Shown piece by piece: positions 1 to 6,850 of a stretch of DNA of 27,113 bases; position 1 is the stretch's first letter, and each line of letters opens with the position of its first letter. Both the position numbers and the translations under genes were made by a program. The notes under the pieces are model-generated. The model did no database searches and was not told where the DNA came from. It saw nothing but the letters and a program-made list of their open reading frames with translations. This DNA is from Nitrospiraceae bacterium UBA2600 (GTDB taxonomy: Bacteria; Nitrospirota; Thermodesulfovibrionia; Thermodesulfovibrionales; Thermodesulfovibrionaceae): the NCBI GenBank assembly GCA_002339325.1, contig DDKK01000009.1:1-27113 (forward strand), in the 5' to 3' direction.

Positions 1-1728
1 TTCCAGCAGTTCTTCTGGTTCTACTCGCACCCGGCGGTCTACATCATGCTGCTGCCCTACCTGGGCATCGCTGCCGAAATTGCCTCGACTTTCTCGCGCA
101 AACCGGTGTTTGGCTATCGCTTTATGGTGTTCGCCCTGGTGGGCATTGCGGTGGTGGGCTTTTTGGTCTGGGCGCACCACATGTTCACGGTGGGCGAGAG
201 CCTGTTGTTCCAGCTGGTGTTTGTCTTCTTCACCGTGCTGGTGGCGGTGCCGACCGGGGTGAAGATCTTCAACCTGCTGGGAACCTTGTGGGGCGGCCAG
301 CTCGACTTCAAGACCCCCCTGCTCTTCGTGATGGGCTTTATGTTCAACTTCCTCTTGGGGGGGATTACGGGGGTCATGCTGGCGGTGGTGCCCTTCGACT
401 ACCAGGTGCAGGACAGCTACTTTGTGGTGGCCCACTTCCACAACGTCTTGATGGCGGGCTCGGGCTTCCTGGCCTTTGCGGGCCTTTACTACTGGTGGCC
501 CAAGATCACCGGGCGCATGTACCCCGAGTTCTGGGGCAAGGTGCACTTCTGGCTCTTTTTGGTGGGTTATCTGCTCACCTTTTTGCCCCAGTATGTGCTG
601 GGCTTCCTGGGAATGCCCCGCCGCTACTACACCTACCCCGATGGAACCTACCTGTGGAATGAGCTGAACTTCGCTTCCACTGTTGGGGCCATCATCCTGG
701 CCCTGGGCGGCATTGCCTGGTTGATTGCGATGATCCAGAGCTTCCGCCAGAACGTGAAAGCCCCGGACAACCCCTGGGGTGGGTACACGCTCGAGTGGGC
801 CACCTCCTCGCCCCCGCCGTCGTACAACTTTGCCGTGCAATTCCCCACGGTGTTCAAGTCTGAGCGGCCCCTGTACGACTGGGAAAAAGAAGGTCTGAAG
901 CCGACTCCGGTAGACCCCGCCACCATCCACCTGCCGGCTCCTACAGTATGGCCTTTCATGACTGCGGTGGGGCTTCTGATCGCCAGCATCGGGGTTTCGC
1001 TAGCCCCCGACCTGGGCAATGCCCCGGTGGGTAGGGTTGCGGGTTGGGGACTCTGGCTGGCAGCGGGGTTGGTGCTGTTCTTTTACAGCCTTTTCCAGTG
1101 GGCTTTGCGTAAAGAGTACGACCACCCGGTGGTGCACCACACGGTTACTGGCAAGTCCAACGCCTGGGTGGGCATGGCCTGGTTCATTGTTTCGGAAATC
1201 GCCCTTTTCGGCATCCTGATTGCAGGCTACCTTTACCTGCGCCTTACCGGGGCTGCGGTGCCGCCCGAGGAGCACCGCCCGGCCTTGTGGCTGGCCCTCT
1301 TGAACACCTTCTTCCTGGTGGCCAGTTCCTTCACCGTGCATTATGCCCACCACGACCTGCGTAACAACAAGTTCTCGCCCTTTAAGCTGGGTATGCTGAT
1401 TAGCATCCTGCTGGGGGTGGTGTTCTTCCTCTTCCAGATCTGGGAGTTTGCCATAGCCTCTGGGCACTATGTAGAAGCCCTGAACGCCGCGGGCCAGTCG
1501 GAGGCGGCCCAGAAGGCGGCCCTGTGGTTCACTGCTTTCTTCCTGATTGTGGGCCTGCACGGGGCACACGTGGTTATCGGTGGAACAGGCCTCACCCTGG
1601 CCTATGCCCAGGGCCTGGCGGGCAAGATCGACAGCCACGAGCAGGGTACCCTCGAGGGCTCCTCGATGTACTGGCACCTGGTGGACGCGGTCTGGCTCTT
1701 TATCGTGACCATCTTCTATATCTGGTAG
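1..1728 (+). CDS. Cytochrome c oxidase subunit I/III fusion, 3' part (A2-type haem-copper oxidase)
   Basis: This is the C-terminal 575 residues of an aa3/caa3-type terminal oxidase; the reading frame is open to the window edge, so the true start lies upstream. It reduces O2 to water and pumps protons in the inner membrane. Visible subunit I features, in in-window numbering: YSHPAVY (8-14; CuB ligand His10 and the cross-link Tyr14), the CuB pair HH (59-60), HFH (145-147; haem a3 and haem a ligands) and RR (207-208; haem propionates). The YSHP form, lacking the Glu of HPEVY, marks the A2 subfamily. From about residue 385 the chain continues into a complete subunit III-like domain (SEIALF, GLHGAHV, YWHLVD motifs), as in the caa3 oxidases of Thermus and relatives. 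GC-rich codon use is unlike everything after about 2,130. A strong terminator follows. The family call is firm; the genus is inferred. Confidence 0.93.
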   Translation, partial: FQQFFWFYSHPAVYIMLLPYLGIAAEIASTFSRKPVFGYRFMVFALVGIAVVGFLVWAHHMFTVGESLLFQLVFVFFTVLVAVPTGVKIFNLLGTLWGGQLDFKTPLLFVMGFMFNFLLGGITGVMLAVVPFDYQVQDSYFVVAHFHNVLMAGSGFLAFAGLYYWWPKITGRMYPEFWGKVHFWLFLVGYLLTFLPQYVLGFLGMPRRYYTYPDGTYLWNELNFASTVGAIILALGGIAWLIAMIQSFRQNVKAPDNPWGGYTLEWATSSPPPSYNFAVQFPTVFKSERPLYDWEKEGLKPTPVDPATIHLPAPTVWPFMTAVGLLIASIGVSLAPDLGNAPVGRVAGWGLWLAAGLVLFFYSLFQWALRKEYDHPVVHHTVTGKSNAWVGMAWFIVSEIALFGILIAGYLYLRLTGAAVPPEEHRPALWLALLNTFFLVASSFTVHYAHHDLRNNKFSPFKLGMLISILLGVVFFLFQIWEFAIASGHYVEALNAAGQSEAAQKAALWFTAFFLIVGLHGAHVVIGGTGLTLAYAQGLAGKIDSHEQGTLEGSSMYWHLVDAVWLFIVTIFYIW

Positions 1729-1742
1729 GTTTGCCTGGGCCT

Positions 1743-1776
1743 GGGGGCCAGCAGGGTTCTGGCCCCCGGCTTTTTT
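1743..1776 (+). terminator. Rho-independent terminator of the oxidase gene
   Basis: A 9-bp GC stem (GGGGGCCAG at 1743-1751, CTGGCCCCC at 1759-1767) with a 7-nt loop is followed by GGC and six T's. It lies 15 bp after the oxidase stop codon. The stem can be extended by GCC/GGC across a bulged T. Confidence 0.9.
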
Positions 1777-1792
1777 CCAGCCATTCACGCTA

Positions 1793-1821
1793 TAGACAAC
1801 TTTGGGCCGTTTGCCTATAAT
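1793..1821 (+). promoter_or_regulatory. Sigma-70-type promoter of tRNA-Lys
   Basis: TAGACA at 1793-1798 and a perfect TATAAT at 1816-1821 are separated by 17 bp. The expected start is near 1828, giving a leader of about 38 nt before the tRNA. It lies just after the oxidase terminator. Confidence 0.75.
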
Positions 1822-1865
1822 CTCTAAGGCTGCTGGGAGTTTTTTGCTCCCAAGGCTCAAAAACT

Positions 1866-1941
1866 GGACCGCTAGCTCAGTTGGTAGAGCAACCGACTTT
1901 TAATCGGTTGGTCACAGGTTCGAGTCCTGTGCGGTCCACCA
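1866..1941 (+). tRNA. tRNA-Lys(UUU), CCA encoded
   Basis: A full cloverleaf can be drawn. The acceptor stem GGACCGC (1866-1872) pairs perfectly with GCGGTCC (1931-1937), the discriminator is A1938, and CCA is encoded at 1939-1941. The anticodon stem ACCGA/TCGGT encloses the loop CTTTTAA, so the anticodon is TTT (1899-1901). The T-arm carries GTTCGAG. It reads lysine AAA/AAG codons. It has its own promoter upstream and a GC hairpin just downstream, and belongs to the GC-rich genome. Confidence 0.96.
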
Positions 1942-1945
1942 AAAG

Positions 1946-1975
1946 ACCCCCGGCGAAATCCGGGGGTTCGTCTTT
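1946..1975 (+). terminator. GC-rich terminator-like hairpin after tRNA-Lys
   Basis: CCCCCGG (1947-1953) pairs with CCGGGGG (1960-1966) around a 6-nt loop. A short T-containing tail (TTCGTCTTT) follows. It lies 5 bp after the tRNA CCA end. The tail is not a clean T-run, so efficiency is uncertain. Confidence 0.65.
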
Positions 1976-2001
1976 ACGAATGGGCGACCCTGTGCTACCC
2001 T
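1973..2001 (+). promoter_or_regulatory. Possible promoter of tRNA-Glu
   Basis: TTTACG (1973-1978) and TACCCT (1996-2001) are 17 bp apart, and TG precedes the -10 as in extended -10 promoters (TGCTACCCT). The predicted start is near 2008. The leader (2009-2039) can fold as TGTGGG/CCCACA extended by GGTC/GACC. The matches are moderate only. Confidence 0.45.
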
Positions 2002-2055
2002 TATGGACGGTCTAGTTTGTGGGCCCATTCCCACAGACCTAATAAAGGCTCCAGC

Positions 2056-2128
2056 GGCCCCATCGTCTAGTGGCCTAGGACGCCGCCCTCTCACGGCGGT
2101 AACAGGGGTTCGAATCCCCTTGGGGACG
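2056..2128 (+). tRNA. tRNA-Glu(CUC), probably chimeric
   Basis: A 73-nt tRNA with anticodon loop CTCTCAC (anticodon CTC), anticodon stem CCGCC/GGCGG, T-stem AGGGG/CCCCT and discriminator G2128. No CCA is encoded, unlike the neighbouring tRNA-Lys. The acceptor stem is GGCCCCA (2056-2062) against TGGGGAC (2121-2127), which leaves a G2:A71 mismatch. The 5' strand wants TGGGGCC and the 3' strand wants GTCCCCA. Sequence style also changes here, from GC-rich upstream to AT-rich from 2129 on. I infer that the two halves come from different genomes joined through this conserved gene. Confidence 0.88.
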
Positions 2129-2130
2129 TT

Positions 2131-2163
2131 AAAAAAAGCCGTGGCAAATACCACGGCTTTTTT
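2131..2163. terminator. Bidirectional terminator between tRNA-Glu and rubredoxin
   Basis: GCCGTGG (2138-2144) pairs with CCACGGC (2151-2157) around CAAATA. The stem is flanked by an A-run on the left and a T-run on the right that also pair. It can end transcription on both strands: the tRNA on plus, and the rubredoxin operon, whose stop codon overlaps the right edge, on minus. Its A/T flanks fit the AT-rich genome. Confidence 0.88.
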
Positions 2164-2350
2164 ATTTTATAGGATAAAATCCAGACTTTTTAGCTTTACA
2201 TACTGGACATCTGTAATCCTCTGGTGTTTCGTTAAAAGGAGTATCAGCTTTTACTTTGTTTTTCTCGCATCCCTTTTTAGGTTCATAGATATATCCGCAA
2301 TGGGTACATCTGTAACATCTCTCTTTTTCTCCATCTTTGTTGCTTTCCAT
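2162..2350 (-). CDS. Rubredoxin
   Basis: A 62-residue one-iron electron carrier of the cytoplasm. Two CxxC knuckles are visible: RCTHCGYIYEP near residue 12 and YRCPVCKA near residue 47, the four-cysteine Fe site of rubredoxins, with the usual GYIYdP and TPF...P-D between them. An extra N-terminal stretch (MESNKDGEKERCY) adds a further Cys. The length is near the family norm of 52-60. The start is supported by AAGGAG (2359-2364 on the complement), 8 bp before ATG. It is the second gene of a two-gene operon after the RCKP protein, and ends in the bidirectional terminator. Likely partners are superoxide reductase, rubrerythrin or oxygen reductases, none of which is in the window. Confidence 0.9.
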   Translation of the reverse strand: MESNKDGEKERCYRCTHCGYIYEPKKGCEKNKVKADTPFNETPEDYRCPVCKAKKSGFYPIK

Positions 2351-2368
2351 TTTTTTACTCCTTATTTC

Positions 2369-2476
2369 TTACTGAACCTTTTCCATTGTGCCGGTCTTAC
2401 CGCATTTGGGGCATTTTTTAGGTTTACATCTACCCTCTTTTGTAGTTCCACAGCTGCTACATTTAAAAATTGCCAT
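2369..2476 (-). CDS. RCKP-type rubredoxin-like mini-protein (35 aa)
   Basis: A 35-residue protein too short for usual ORF calling. It starts MAIFKCSSCGTT, then carries RCKPKKCPKCG, then TGTMEKVQ. Two CxxC knuckles (CSSC and CPKC) around the RCKP signature match the RCKP-type rubredoxin-like family, presumably one metal per protein. A near-perfect Shine-Dalgarno AAGGAGGTGA sits at 2481-2490 on the complement, fixing the ATG at 2476. The next gene, rubredoxin, begins 18 bp after its stop with its own Shine-Dalgarno, so the two are cotranscribed. The real family function is poorly known; redox or oxidative-stress use is inferred from the neighbour. Confidence 0.88.
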   Translation of the reverse strand: MAIFKCSSCGTTKEGRCKPKKCPKCGKTGTMEKVQ

Positions 2477-2505
2477 ACTTTCACCTCCTTTACGGTCTAC
2501 TTTTA

Positions 2506-2524
2506 ATTTAAAATTATTTTAAAT
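2506..2524. promoter_or_regulatory. 19-bp AT-rich palindrome, PerR/Fur-like operator candidate
   Basis: ATTTAAAAT (2506-2514) and ATTTTAAAT (2516-2524) are perfect inverted arms around one T. The core resembles the 7-1-7 Per box (TTATAAT-N-ATTATAA), with one mismatch per half. It lies about 30-50 bp upstream of the RCKP start, where that promoter should be. A longer imperfect inverted repeat (2497-2509 against 2529-2540) encloses it. Such AT-rich palindromes can arise by chance. Confidence 0.4.
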
Positions 2525-2547
2525 AAAAAAATTAAAGTAGTCAAATG

Positions 2548-2575
2548 TTCAGAAATTTAATGAATGAGCTATAAT
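2548..2575 (+). promoter_or_regulatory. Promoter of the sugar-nucleotide dehydrogenase gene
   Basis: TTCAGA (2548-2553), a 16-bp spacer and a perfect TATAAT (2570-2575). The predicted start is near 2582, giving a leader of about 30 nt that contains AGGAGG before the ATG at 2612. Confidence 0.6.
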
Positions 2576-2611
2576 ATTTATTTGAAGTCATAATTTTAGG
2601 AGGAATGGTAA

Positions 2612-3916
2612 ATGCATATAGCAATTATAGGCACGGGGTATGTAGGACTTGTTACAGGAGCATGTTTTGCCGAATTTGGTGTTTTTGTAACCTGTGTTGA
2701 CAAGGACGAGAGTAAAATTGAAAAACTAAAAGAGGGAATAATTCCCTTTTATGAGCCAGGCCTTGAGGACATTGTTAAGAGAAATACAAAAGAAGGTAGG
2801 CTAAGATTTACAACTCAGATAGCAGAGGCAGTAGAGCAGTCCCTTGTGATATTTATAGCCGTAGGAACACCTCCAAGAGGTGATGGTTCTGCAGACCTAT
2901 CCTATGTTGAAGAAGTAGCCATGAATATAGCCCAAAATATGAACAACTATAAAGTAATTGTTACAAAAAGCACTGTCCCAGTAGGAACAGGCTTTAAAAT
3001 AAAGGAAATTATCAAAAAAAATCTAAGGGTTCCTGTTGAGTTTGATATAGTCTCAAATCCAGAATTTCTAAGAGAGGGTTCTGCTGTTGAGGACTTTATG
3101 AGACCAAATAGAGTTGTAATAGGAGCAGAAAGGCAACAGGCCATAGCTATTATGAAAGACCTCTACAGACCTCTATATTTAATTGAAACTCCATTTGTGA
3201 TAACAGATATAGCCACTGCAGAGTTGATAAAATACGCTACAAACAGTTTTCTGGCAACAAAAATATCTTTCATCAATGAAATTTCAGCCCTCTGTGAAGC
3301 AGTTGGTGCGAATGTAAAAACTGTTGCAAAGGCAATGGGGCTTGACGGTAGAATCGGCCCTAAGTTTCTACATGCTGGAATAGGCTTCGGTGGTTCATGT
3401 TTACCTAAAGATACAATGGCTCTTGTTAAAATAGCCGAAGAAAGAGGGGTCAATCTTTCAATTGTAAGGTCTGCTATTGATGTAAATCAAAGACAGAGGC
3501 AGAGATTGACTGATAAAGTAGTGGAAGCCTTTGAGGGAAATCTGAAAGGCAAAACAGTAGGGATTCTTGGGCTTTCTTTCAAACCCAACACTGACGATAT
3601 AAGAGAAGCCCCTTCCCTTTTTATTATTCAAACTCTTCTTGAAAAGGAAGCTCTAATCAAAACTTATGACCCCGTTGCAATGGATAATGTAAGAAAGATT
3701 TTTCCTGATATTACTTACTGCTCTGATGCTTACAGCGCTGCTGAAGGAGTTGATGCTTTGATAATAGTGACTGAATGGAATCAGTTTAGAAATCTTGAAT
3801 TGGCGAAGATAAAGAAAATTATGAGGGGTAATTTATTTTTCGATTTTAGAAATATTTACGAGCCTGAAAAAGTTAGAGAATTTGGGTTTAAATATCACAG
3901 CGTTGGAAGACCTTAG
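2612..3916 (+). CDS. UDP-glucose/GDP-mannose 6-dehydrogenase family (likely UDP-glucose 6-dehydrogenase)
   Basis: A 434-residue NAD-dependent enzyme that oxidises a nucleotide sugar twice at C6, typically UDP-glucose to UDP-glucuronate for surface polysaccharides. The N-terminal Rossmann motif is GTGYVG (7-12). AVGTPP, STVPVGT and NPEFLREGSA follow, then the dimerisation helix region with IKYATNSFLATKISFINE. The catalytic Cys263 sits in GFGGSCLPKD. The C-terminal domain has GLSFKPNTDDIREAPS. Length is normal. AGGAGG lies 8 bp before ATG. The stop codon interlocks with that of the convergent TPR gene. The substrate cannot be fixed from sequence alone; UDP-glucose is the usual one for this subgroup. 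Confidence 0.92.
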   Translation: MHIAIIGTGYVGLVTGACFAEFGVFVTCVDKDESKIEKLKEGIIPFYEPGLEDIVKRNTKEGRLRFTTQIAEAVEQSLVIFIAVGTPPRGDGSADLSYVEEVAMNIAQNMNNYKVIVTKSTVPVGTGFKIKEIIKKNLRVPVEFDIVSNPEFLREGSAVEDFMRPNRVVIGAERQQAIAIMKDLYRPLYLIETPFVITDIATAELIKYATNSFLATKISFINEISALCEAVGANVKTVAKAMGLDGRIGPKFLHAGIGFGGSCLPKDTMALVKIAEERGVNLSIVRSAIDVNQRQRQRLTDKVVEAFEGNLKGKTVGILGLSFKPNTDDIREAPSLFIIQTLLEKEALIKTYDPVAMDNVRKIFPDITYCSDAYSAAEGVDALIIVTEWNQFRNLELAKIKKIMRGNLFFDFRNIYEPEKVREFGFKYHSVGRP

Positions 3917-4506
3917 ATTTTCTTCTCTAAAATTGCCTGAAAACAGGGATGATTTCTGATTGCATCATAGGTTTTAGAGTTTTTAAGGTAATTCCAGTTG
4001 TTATATCCCTTTTCTATGGCTTTTATTAGCCATTTACAGGCTTCCTCTGGCATTCCTTTTGCAGCATAAAGCTCTGCCATGCTGTTAAGAGCGTAAATGT
4101 TGTTAGGATTAAGTTCAACAGATTTTTTTATGTCTCTCTCTGCTTCTGCAATTTTACCCATCAGTAGATAGGTAAAACCCCTGTTATTGTAAGGCATACC
4201 GTTGTTTGGTTTTAATTCAATTGCCCTGTTATAATCCGAAATGGCGAGCTCATAAAGTCCTAATACAGAGTAGACAATTCCTCGATTGTTATAGGCAAGA
4301 AAGAAATCTGGTTTTAGTTCAATTGCTTTTGTATAGTCGGCTATGGCGAGGTGATAAAGTTTTTTTCTGTAGTAGGCATTACCTCTTTCTTTGTAGGCTT
4401 GATAATTCTGAGGATTATCCTCAATCAATTTAGTATACTTAGCTATTGCAATATCATGCTTCTGCCTTTTAATTATTCTTAATTTTTTATTTGCTTGCTG
4501 GGGCAT
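3913..4506 (-). CDS. TPR-repeat protein (197 aa)
   Basis: A run of 34-residue tetratricopeptide repeats covers about residues 38-173, with the classic pattern AYxxRGxxYxxxxxYxxAIxDYxxAIELxP repeated three times, a further degenerate repeat, and a C-terminal piece ending AIRNHPCFQAIL. There is no signal peptide or membrane segment, so a cytosolic protein-interaction scaffold is likely; the partner is unknown. No Shine-Dalgarno precedes the ATG. Instead TAAAAT ends 5 nt upstream, predicting a leaderless transcript. Its stop TTA overlaps the dehydrogenase stop by 4 bp. It is probably a single-gene unit, divergent from the exporter. Confidence 0.85.
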   Translation of the reverse strand: MPQQANKKLRIIKRQKHDIAIAKYTKLIEDNPQNYQAYKERGNAYYRKKLYHLAIADYTKAIELKPDFFLAYNNRGIVYSVLGLYELAISDYNRAIELKPNNGMPYNNRGFTYLLMGKIAEAERDIKKSVELNPNNIYALNSMAELYAAKGMPEEACKWLIKAIEKGYNNWNYLKNSKTYDAIRNHPCFQAILEKKI

Positions 4507-4511
4507 ATAAG

Positions 4512-4541
4512 ATTTTATTTTGTTTTGAGTTTTTATTTCAA
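4512..4541 (-). promoter_or_regulatory. Promoter of TPR gene, start-codon-proximal
   Basis: On the minus strand TTGAAA (complement 4536-4541), an 18-bp spacer and TAAAAT (complement 4512-4517). Only 5 nt separate the -10 from the ATG (4504-4506), so transcription should begin at or near the A of ATG. Confidence 0.6.
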
Positions 4542-4582
4542 CTGGAAATTTTTAATCTAACTCGAAATTAGCAACTATAGTT
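4540..4582. repeat. Direct repeat plus small palindrome upstream of exporter
   Basis: AACTGGAAATT (4540-4550) and AACTCGAAATT (4559-4569) match at 10 of 11 positions with a 19-bp period, about two helical turns. They are followed by the perfect palindrome AACTATAGTT (4573-4582). They sit between divergent promoters and could be regulator sites. Confidence 0.4.
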
Positions 4583-4584
4583 AC

Positions 4585-4608
4585 CATCTGAATTATAATA
4601 TTCAGATG
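4585..4608 (+). promoter_or_regulatory. Palindrome centred on the -10 box and including the ATG of the exporter gene
   Basis: CATCTGAAT (4585-4593) and ATTCAGATG (4600-4608) are perfect 9-bp inverted arms whose spacer is exactly TATAAT (4594-4599). The last three bases of the right arm are the start codon. A bound repressor would cover the -10 and start site. The -10 ends 6 nt before ATG, so the mRNA should be leaderless. No convincing -35 is seen. Confidence 0.65.
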
Positions 4609-6129
4609 AAAAGATTCTGGATTGTTCTTACCGTAATGTTGCCAACCTTTATTGAAATCCTTGACACTACAATAAACAACGTAGCATTAAGACATATTCA
4701 GGGAGATATGTCTGCAGGTATTGATGAATCTACATGGATTATAACTTCCTATCTTGTAGCCAATGCTGTTGTGATACCAATGGCAGGATGGTTAAGTAGA
4801 GTTTTTGGAAGAAAGAACTATCTTATCTTTTCAATCTCGCTGTTCACTTTCGCCTCACTTTTATGTGGTATTTCATGGGATTTAAACACGTTAATATTTT
4901 TTAGAATCCTTCAGGGCATAGGTGGCGGCGGACTTCAACCACTAAGCCAAAGTATATTGTTAGAGAGTTTTCCCAAACATCAATACGGAAAAGCAATGGC
5001 CATATACGGAATGGGTATAATATTAGCACCAATTTTTGGACCCATGATTGGCGGATGGATTTCTGACAATTTCTCATGGCGATGGATTTATTACATAAAC
5101 ATTCCAATTGGTATTATTTCAATCCTTATGACCTATCTGGTAATTGAAGACCCTCCATATCTAAAAAGAGAGAGATTGAAAATAGACTATCCGGGCATAA
5201 TCTTTCTCTCTCTCGGCATTGGTTGTCTTCAAGTTGTTCTTGACAAGGGAGAGAGAGAGGATTGGTTTGACTCTAATTTAATTGTTACTTTATCGATAAT
5301 AAGCCTTATCAGTTTAATAGTTCTTGTATGGTGGGAATTAAAGAGAGCAGAACATCCCGTTGTCAATCTGAGGCTTTTTAAAGATAAAAACTTTCTTTTT
5401 GGCAATCTGGTGATGTTTTTTACTTTTATTAATCTTTTCGGAAGCATAATTCTCCTACCCATATATCTTCAAAACCTGATGGGTTATACAGCCTATCTGG
5501 CAGGATTGGTTCTTGGTCCGGCAGGTATAGTGCAACTAATCGCTTTTCCTATAAGCGGAAAAATATCAGATAGAATTAATCCCAAAATACCTCTTGCCTT
5601 TGGTATAGTAATGTGCGCCTACTCTACGTATCTTATGAGTCTTTTTAATCTTCAGGCTGATTTCTGGAGTTTTGTGTATCCAAGAGCAGTTTTAGCCTTA
5701 GGTATGGCATTTGTTATAACCCCTCTTGCAGTGATGACTGTTGCTTTTGTTCCGAAAGAAAAGATGCAAGATGCCACACCTCTGAGCGCGGTTATAAGAA
5801 ATATCGGTGGTTCTGTAGGAACAGCAGTTGTAACTACCATTGTAAGCCAGAGAGCGCAATTTCATCAATACAGACTTATAGAGAATTTAACTCCTTATGA
5901 CCTACCCTATCAAAATATGATTGAAAAACTAAGCGAATATCTATCAACACGGTCTTTACTTTCTCCTGAGGCAGCCCTATACAGAGAACTTGTCAGGCAG
6001 GCTAATTCTATTGCCTTTAATGAAGCCTTCTGGATTTTAAGCGTAGCCATGTTTTCAATGCTTCTTACTATTTTCTTTTTTAAAAGACCAATATATAAAA
6101 AAGGAGGAATTAAAGATGCAATCCATTAA
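4606..6129 (+). CDS. DHA2 (EmrB/QacA) family MFS multidrug exporter
   Basis: A 507-residue inner-membrane proton antiporter with about 14 predicted hydrophobic helices. The EmrB signature is clear: LDTTINNVALRHI near residue 19, TWIITSYLVANAVVIP, then motif A GWLSRVFGRK, and motif C-like GIILAPIFGPMIGGW near residue 140. It expels hydrophobic compounds. No EmrA adaptor or TolC-like gene is beside it, so it either works alone or pairs with a distant adaptor. There is no Shine-Dalgarno; the start codon lies inside the operator-like palindrome. The 3' end overlaps the SDR gene by 14 bp and carries that gene's AAAGGAGG, so the two are translationally linked. Substrate unknown. Confidence 0.9.
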   Translation: MKRFWIVLTVMLPTFIEILDTTINNVALRHIQGDMSAGIDESTWIITSYLVANAVVIPMAGWLSRVFGRKNYLIFSISLFTFASLLCGISWDLNTLIFFRILQGIGGGGLQPLSQSILLESFPKHQYGKAMAIYGMGIILAPIFGPMIGGWISDNFSWRWIYYINIPIGIISILMTYLVIEDPPYLKRERLKIDYPGIIFLSLGIGCLQVVLDKGEREDWFDSNLIVTLSIISLISLIVLVWWELKRAEHPVVNLRLFKDKNFLFGNLVMFFTFINLFGSIILLPIYLQNLMGYTAYLAGLVLGPAGIVQLIAFPISGKISDRINPKIPLAFGIVMCAYSTYLMSLFNLQADFWSFVYPRAVLALGMAFVITPLAVMTVAFVPKEKMQDATPLSAVIRNIGGSVGTAVVTTIVSQRAQFHQYRLIENLTPYDLPYQNMIEKLSEYLSTRSLLSPEAALYRELVRQANSIAFNEAFWILSVAMFSMLLTIFFFKRPIYKKGGIKDAIH

Positions 6130-6850
6130 AGGTAAAACTGCAATTATTACAGGAGCTTCAAAGGGTATTGGCCTTGCAGTAGCCCAAAAATTCGCCCAAG
6201 AAGGGGCTAATCTAATGCTAATAGCAAGGTCAGAGGCTACCTTGAAAGATTTATCAGTTAAACTTGAGAGAGAAAACGACGTAAAAGTGATTTATGCAAA
6301 AGCTGACCTTACAAACTCTAAAGATATTGAAAGTGCTTTTGAAATTTTTTCAAAAAATTTTAATACACTCGATATTCTTGTAAATAATGCGGGCAGAGGA
6401 ATTTTTAACTATATACATAATGGTTCACCAGCTGAATGGAGAGAAGTTATTGATTTAAATCTGACAGGTCTTATCCATTTAACCAATCTTTCTGTAAAAT
6501 TAATGATTCCACAAAAAAACGGTCATATTGTTAATATTTCATCTGTGGCAGGAAGAGTTGGAATTCCAGGATGGTCTGTTTATTGTGCCACTAAATGGGG
6601 CGTAGTTGGTTTTTCTGAATCAATAAGAAAAGAGTTGTTAAAATATAATATTCGAGTATCCGTGATTGAACCAGGAGTGGTTACAACCGAATGGGGTGAA
6701 AATATGCCTCACGAGTGGATTACCCAGAGGAGTCAGATGAAGGCGCTGAAACCTGAAGACATAGCAGAGGCAGTTTATTATGTGGTTACTCAACCAGCAA
6801 ATGTTTCAGTAAGCGAACTTTTAATAAGACCAACGGAGCAGGAAAGATGA
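6116..6850 (+). CDS. Short-chain dehydrogenase/reductase (SDR)
   Basis: A 244-residue classical SDR that uses NAD(P)H on a carbonyl or alcohol. Motifs: cofactor loop TGASKGIG (12-19), NNAG (90-93), ISS with catalytic Ser near 142-143, and YCATK (Tyr156, Lys160). ARS after the second strand (about 38) is compatible with NADP. The Shine-Dalgarno AAAGGAGG lies within the exporter gene just before the ATG. The next gene, moaC, overlaps by ATGA. The specific substrate cannot be read from the sequence; the operon with an exporter hints at handling of a toxic compound, which is inference. Confidence 0.9.
   Translation: MQSIKGKTAIITGASKGIGLAVAQKFAQEGANLMLIARSEATLKDLSVKLERENDVKVIYAKADLTNSKDIESAFEIFSKNFNTLDILVNNAGRGIFNYIHNGSPAEWREVIDLNLTGLIHLTNLSVKLMIPQKNGHIVNISSVAGRVGIPGWSVYCATKWGVVGFSESIRKELLKYNIRVSVIEPGVVTTEWGENMPHEWITQRSQMKALKPEDIAEAVYYVVTQPANVSVSELLIRPTEQER

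Noticed and set aside
1000..1860. A 286-codon minus-strand frame antisense to the oxidase gene
   Set aside because: GC-rich third positions make long antisense frames common; its product has no domain pattern, and the plus-strand oxidase motifs are unambiguous.
2056..2200. tRNA-Glu as an attachment site for an integrated genomic island
   Set aside because: No integrase, second att copy or mobile genes are seen, and the AT-rich side is housekeeping (serA, purA, trpF, moaC, cydB). Integration would also normally restore a working acceptor stem rather than create a mismatch.
2003..2506. A 167-codon plus-strand reading frame across the tRNA and rubredoxin region
   Set aside because: It runs through tRNA-Glu, the terminator and antisense to two well-supported cysteine-motif genes, and its product is a featureless Phe/Ser/Thr-rich string.
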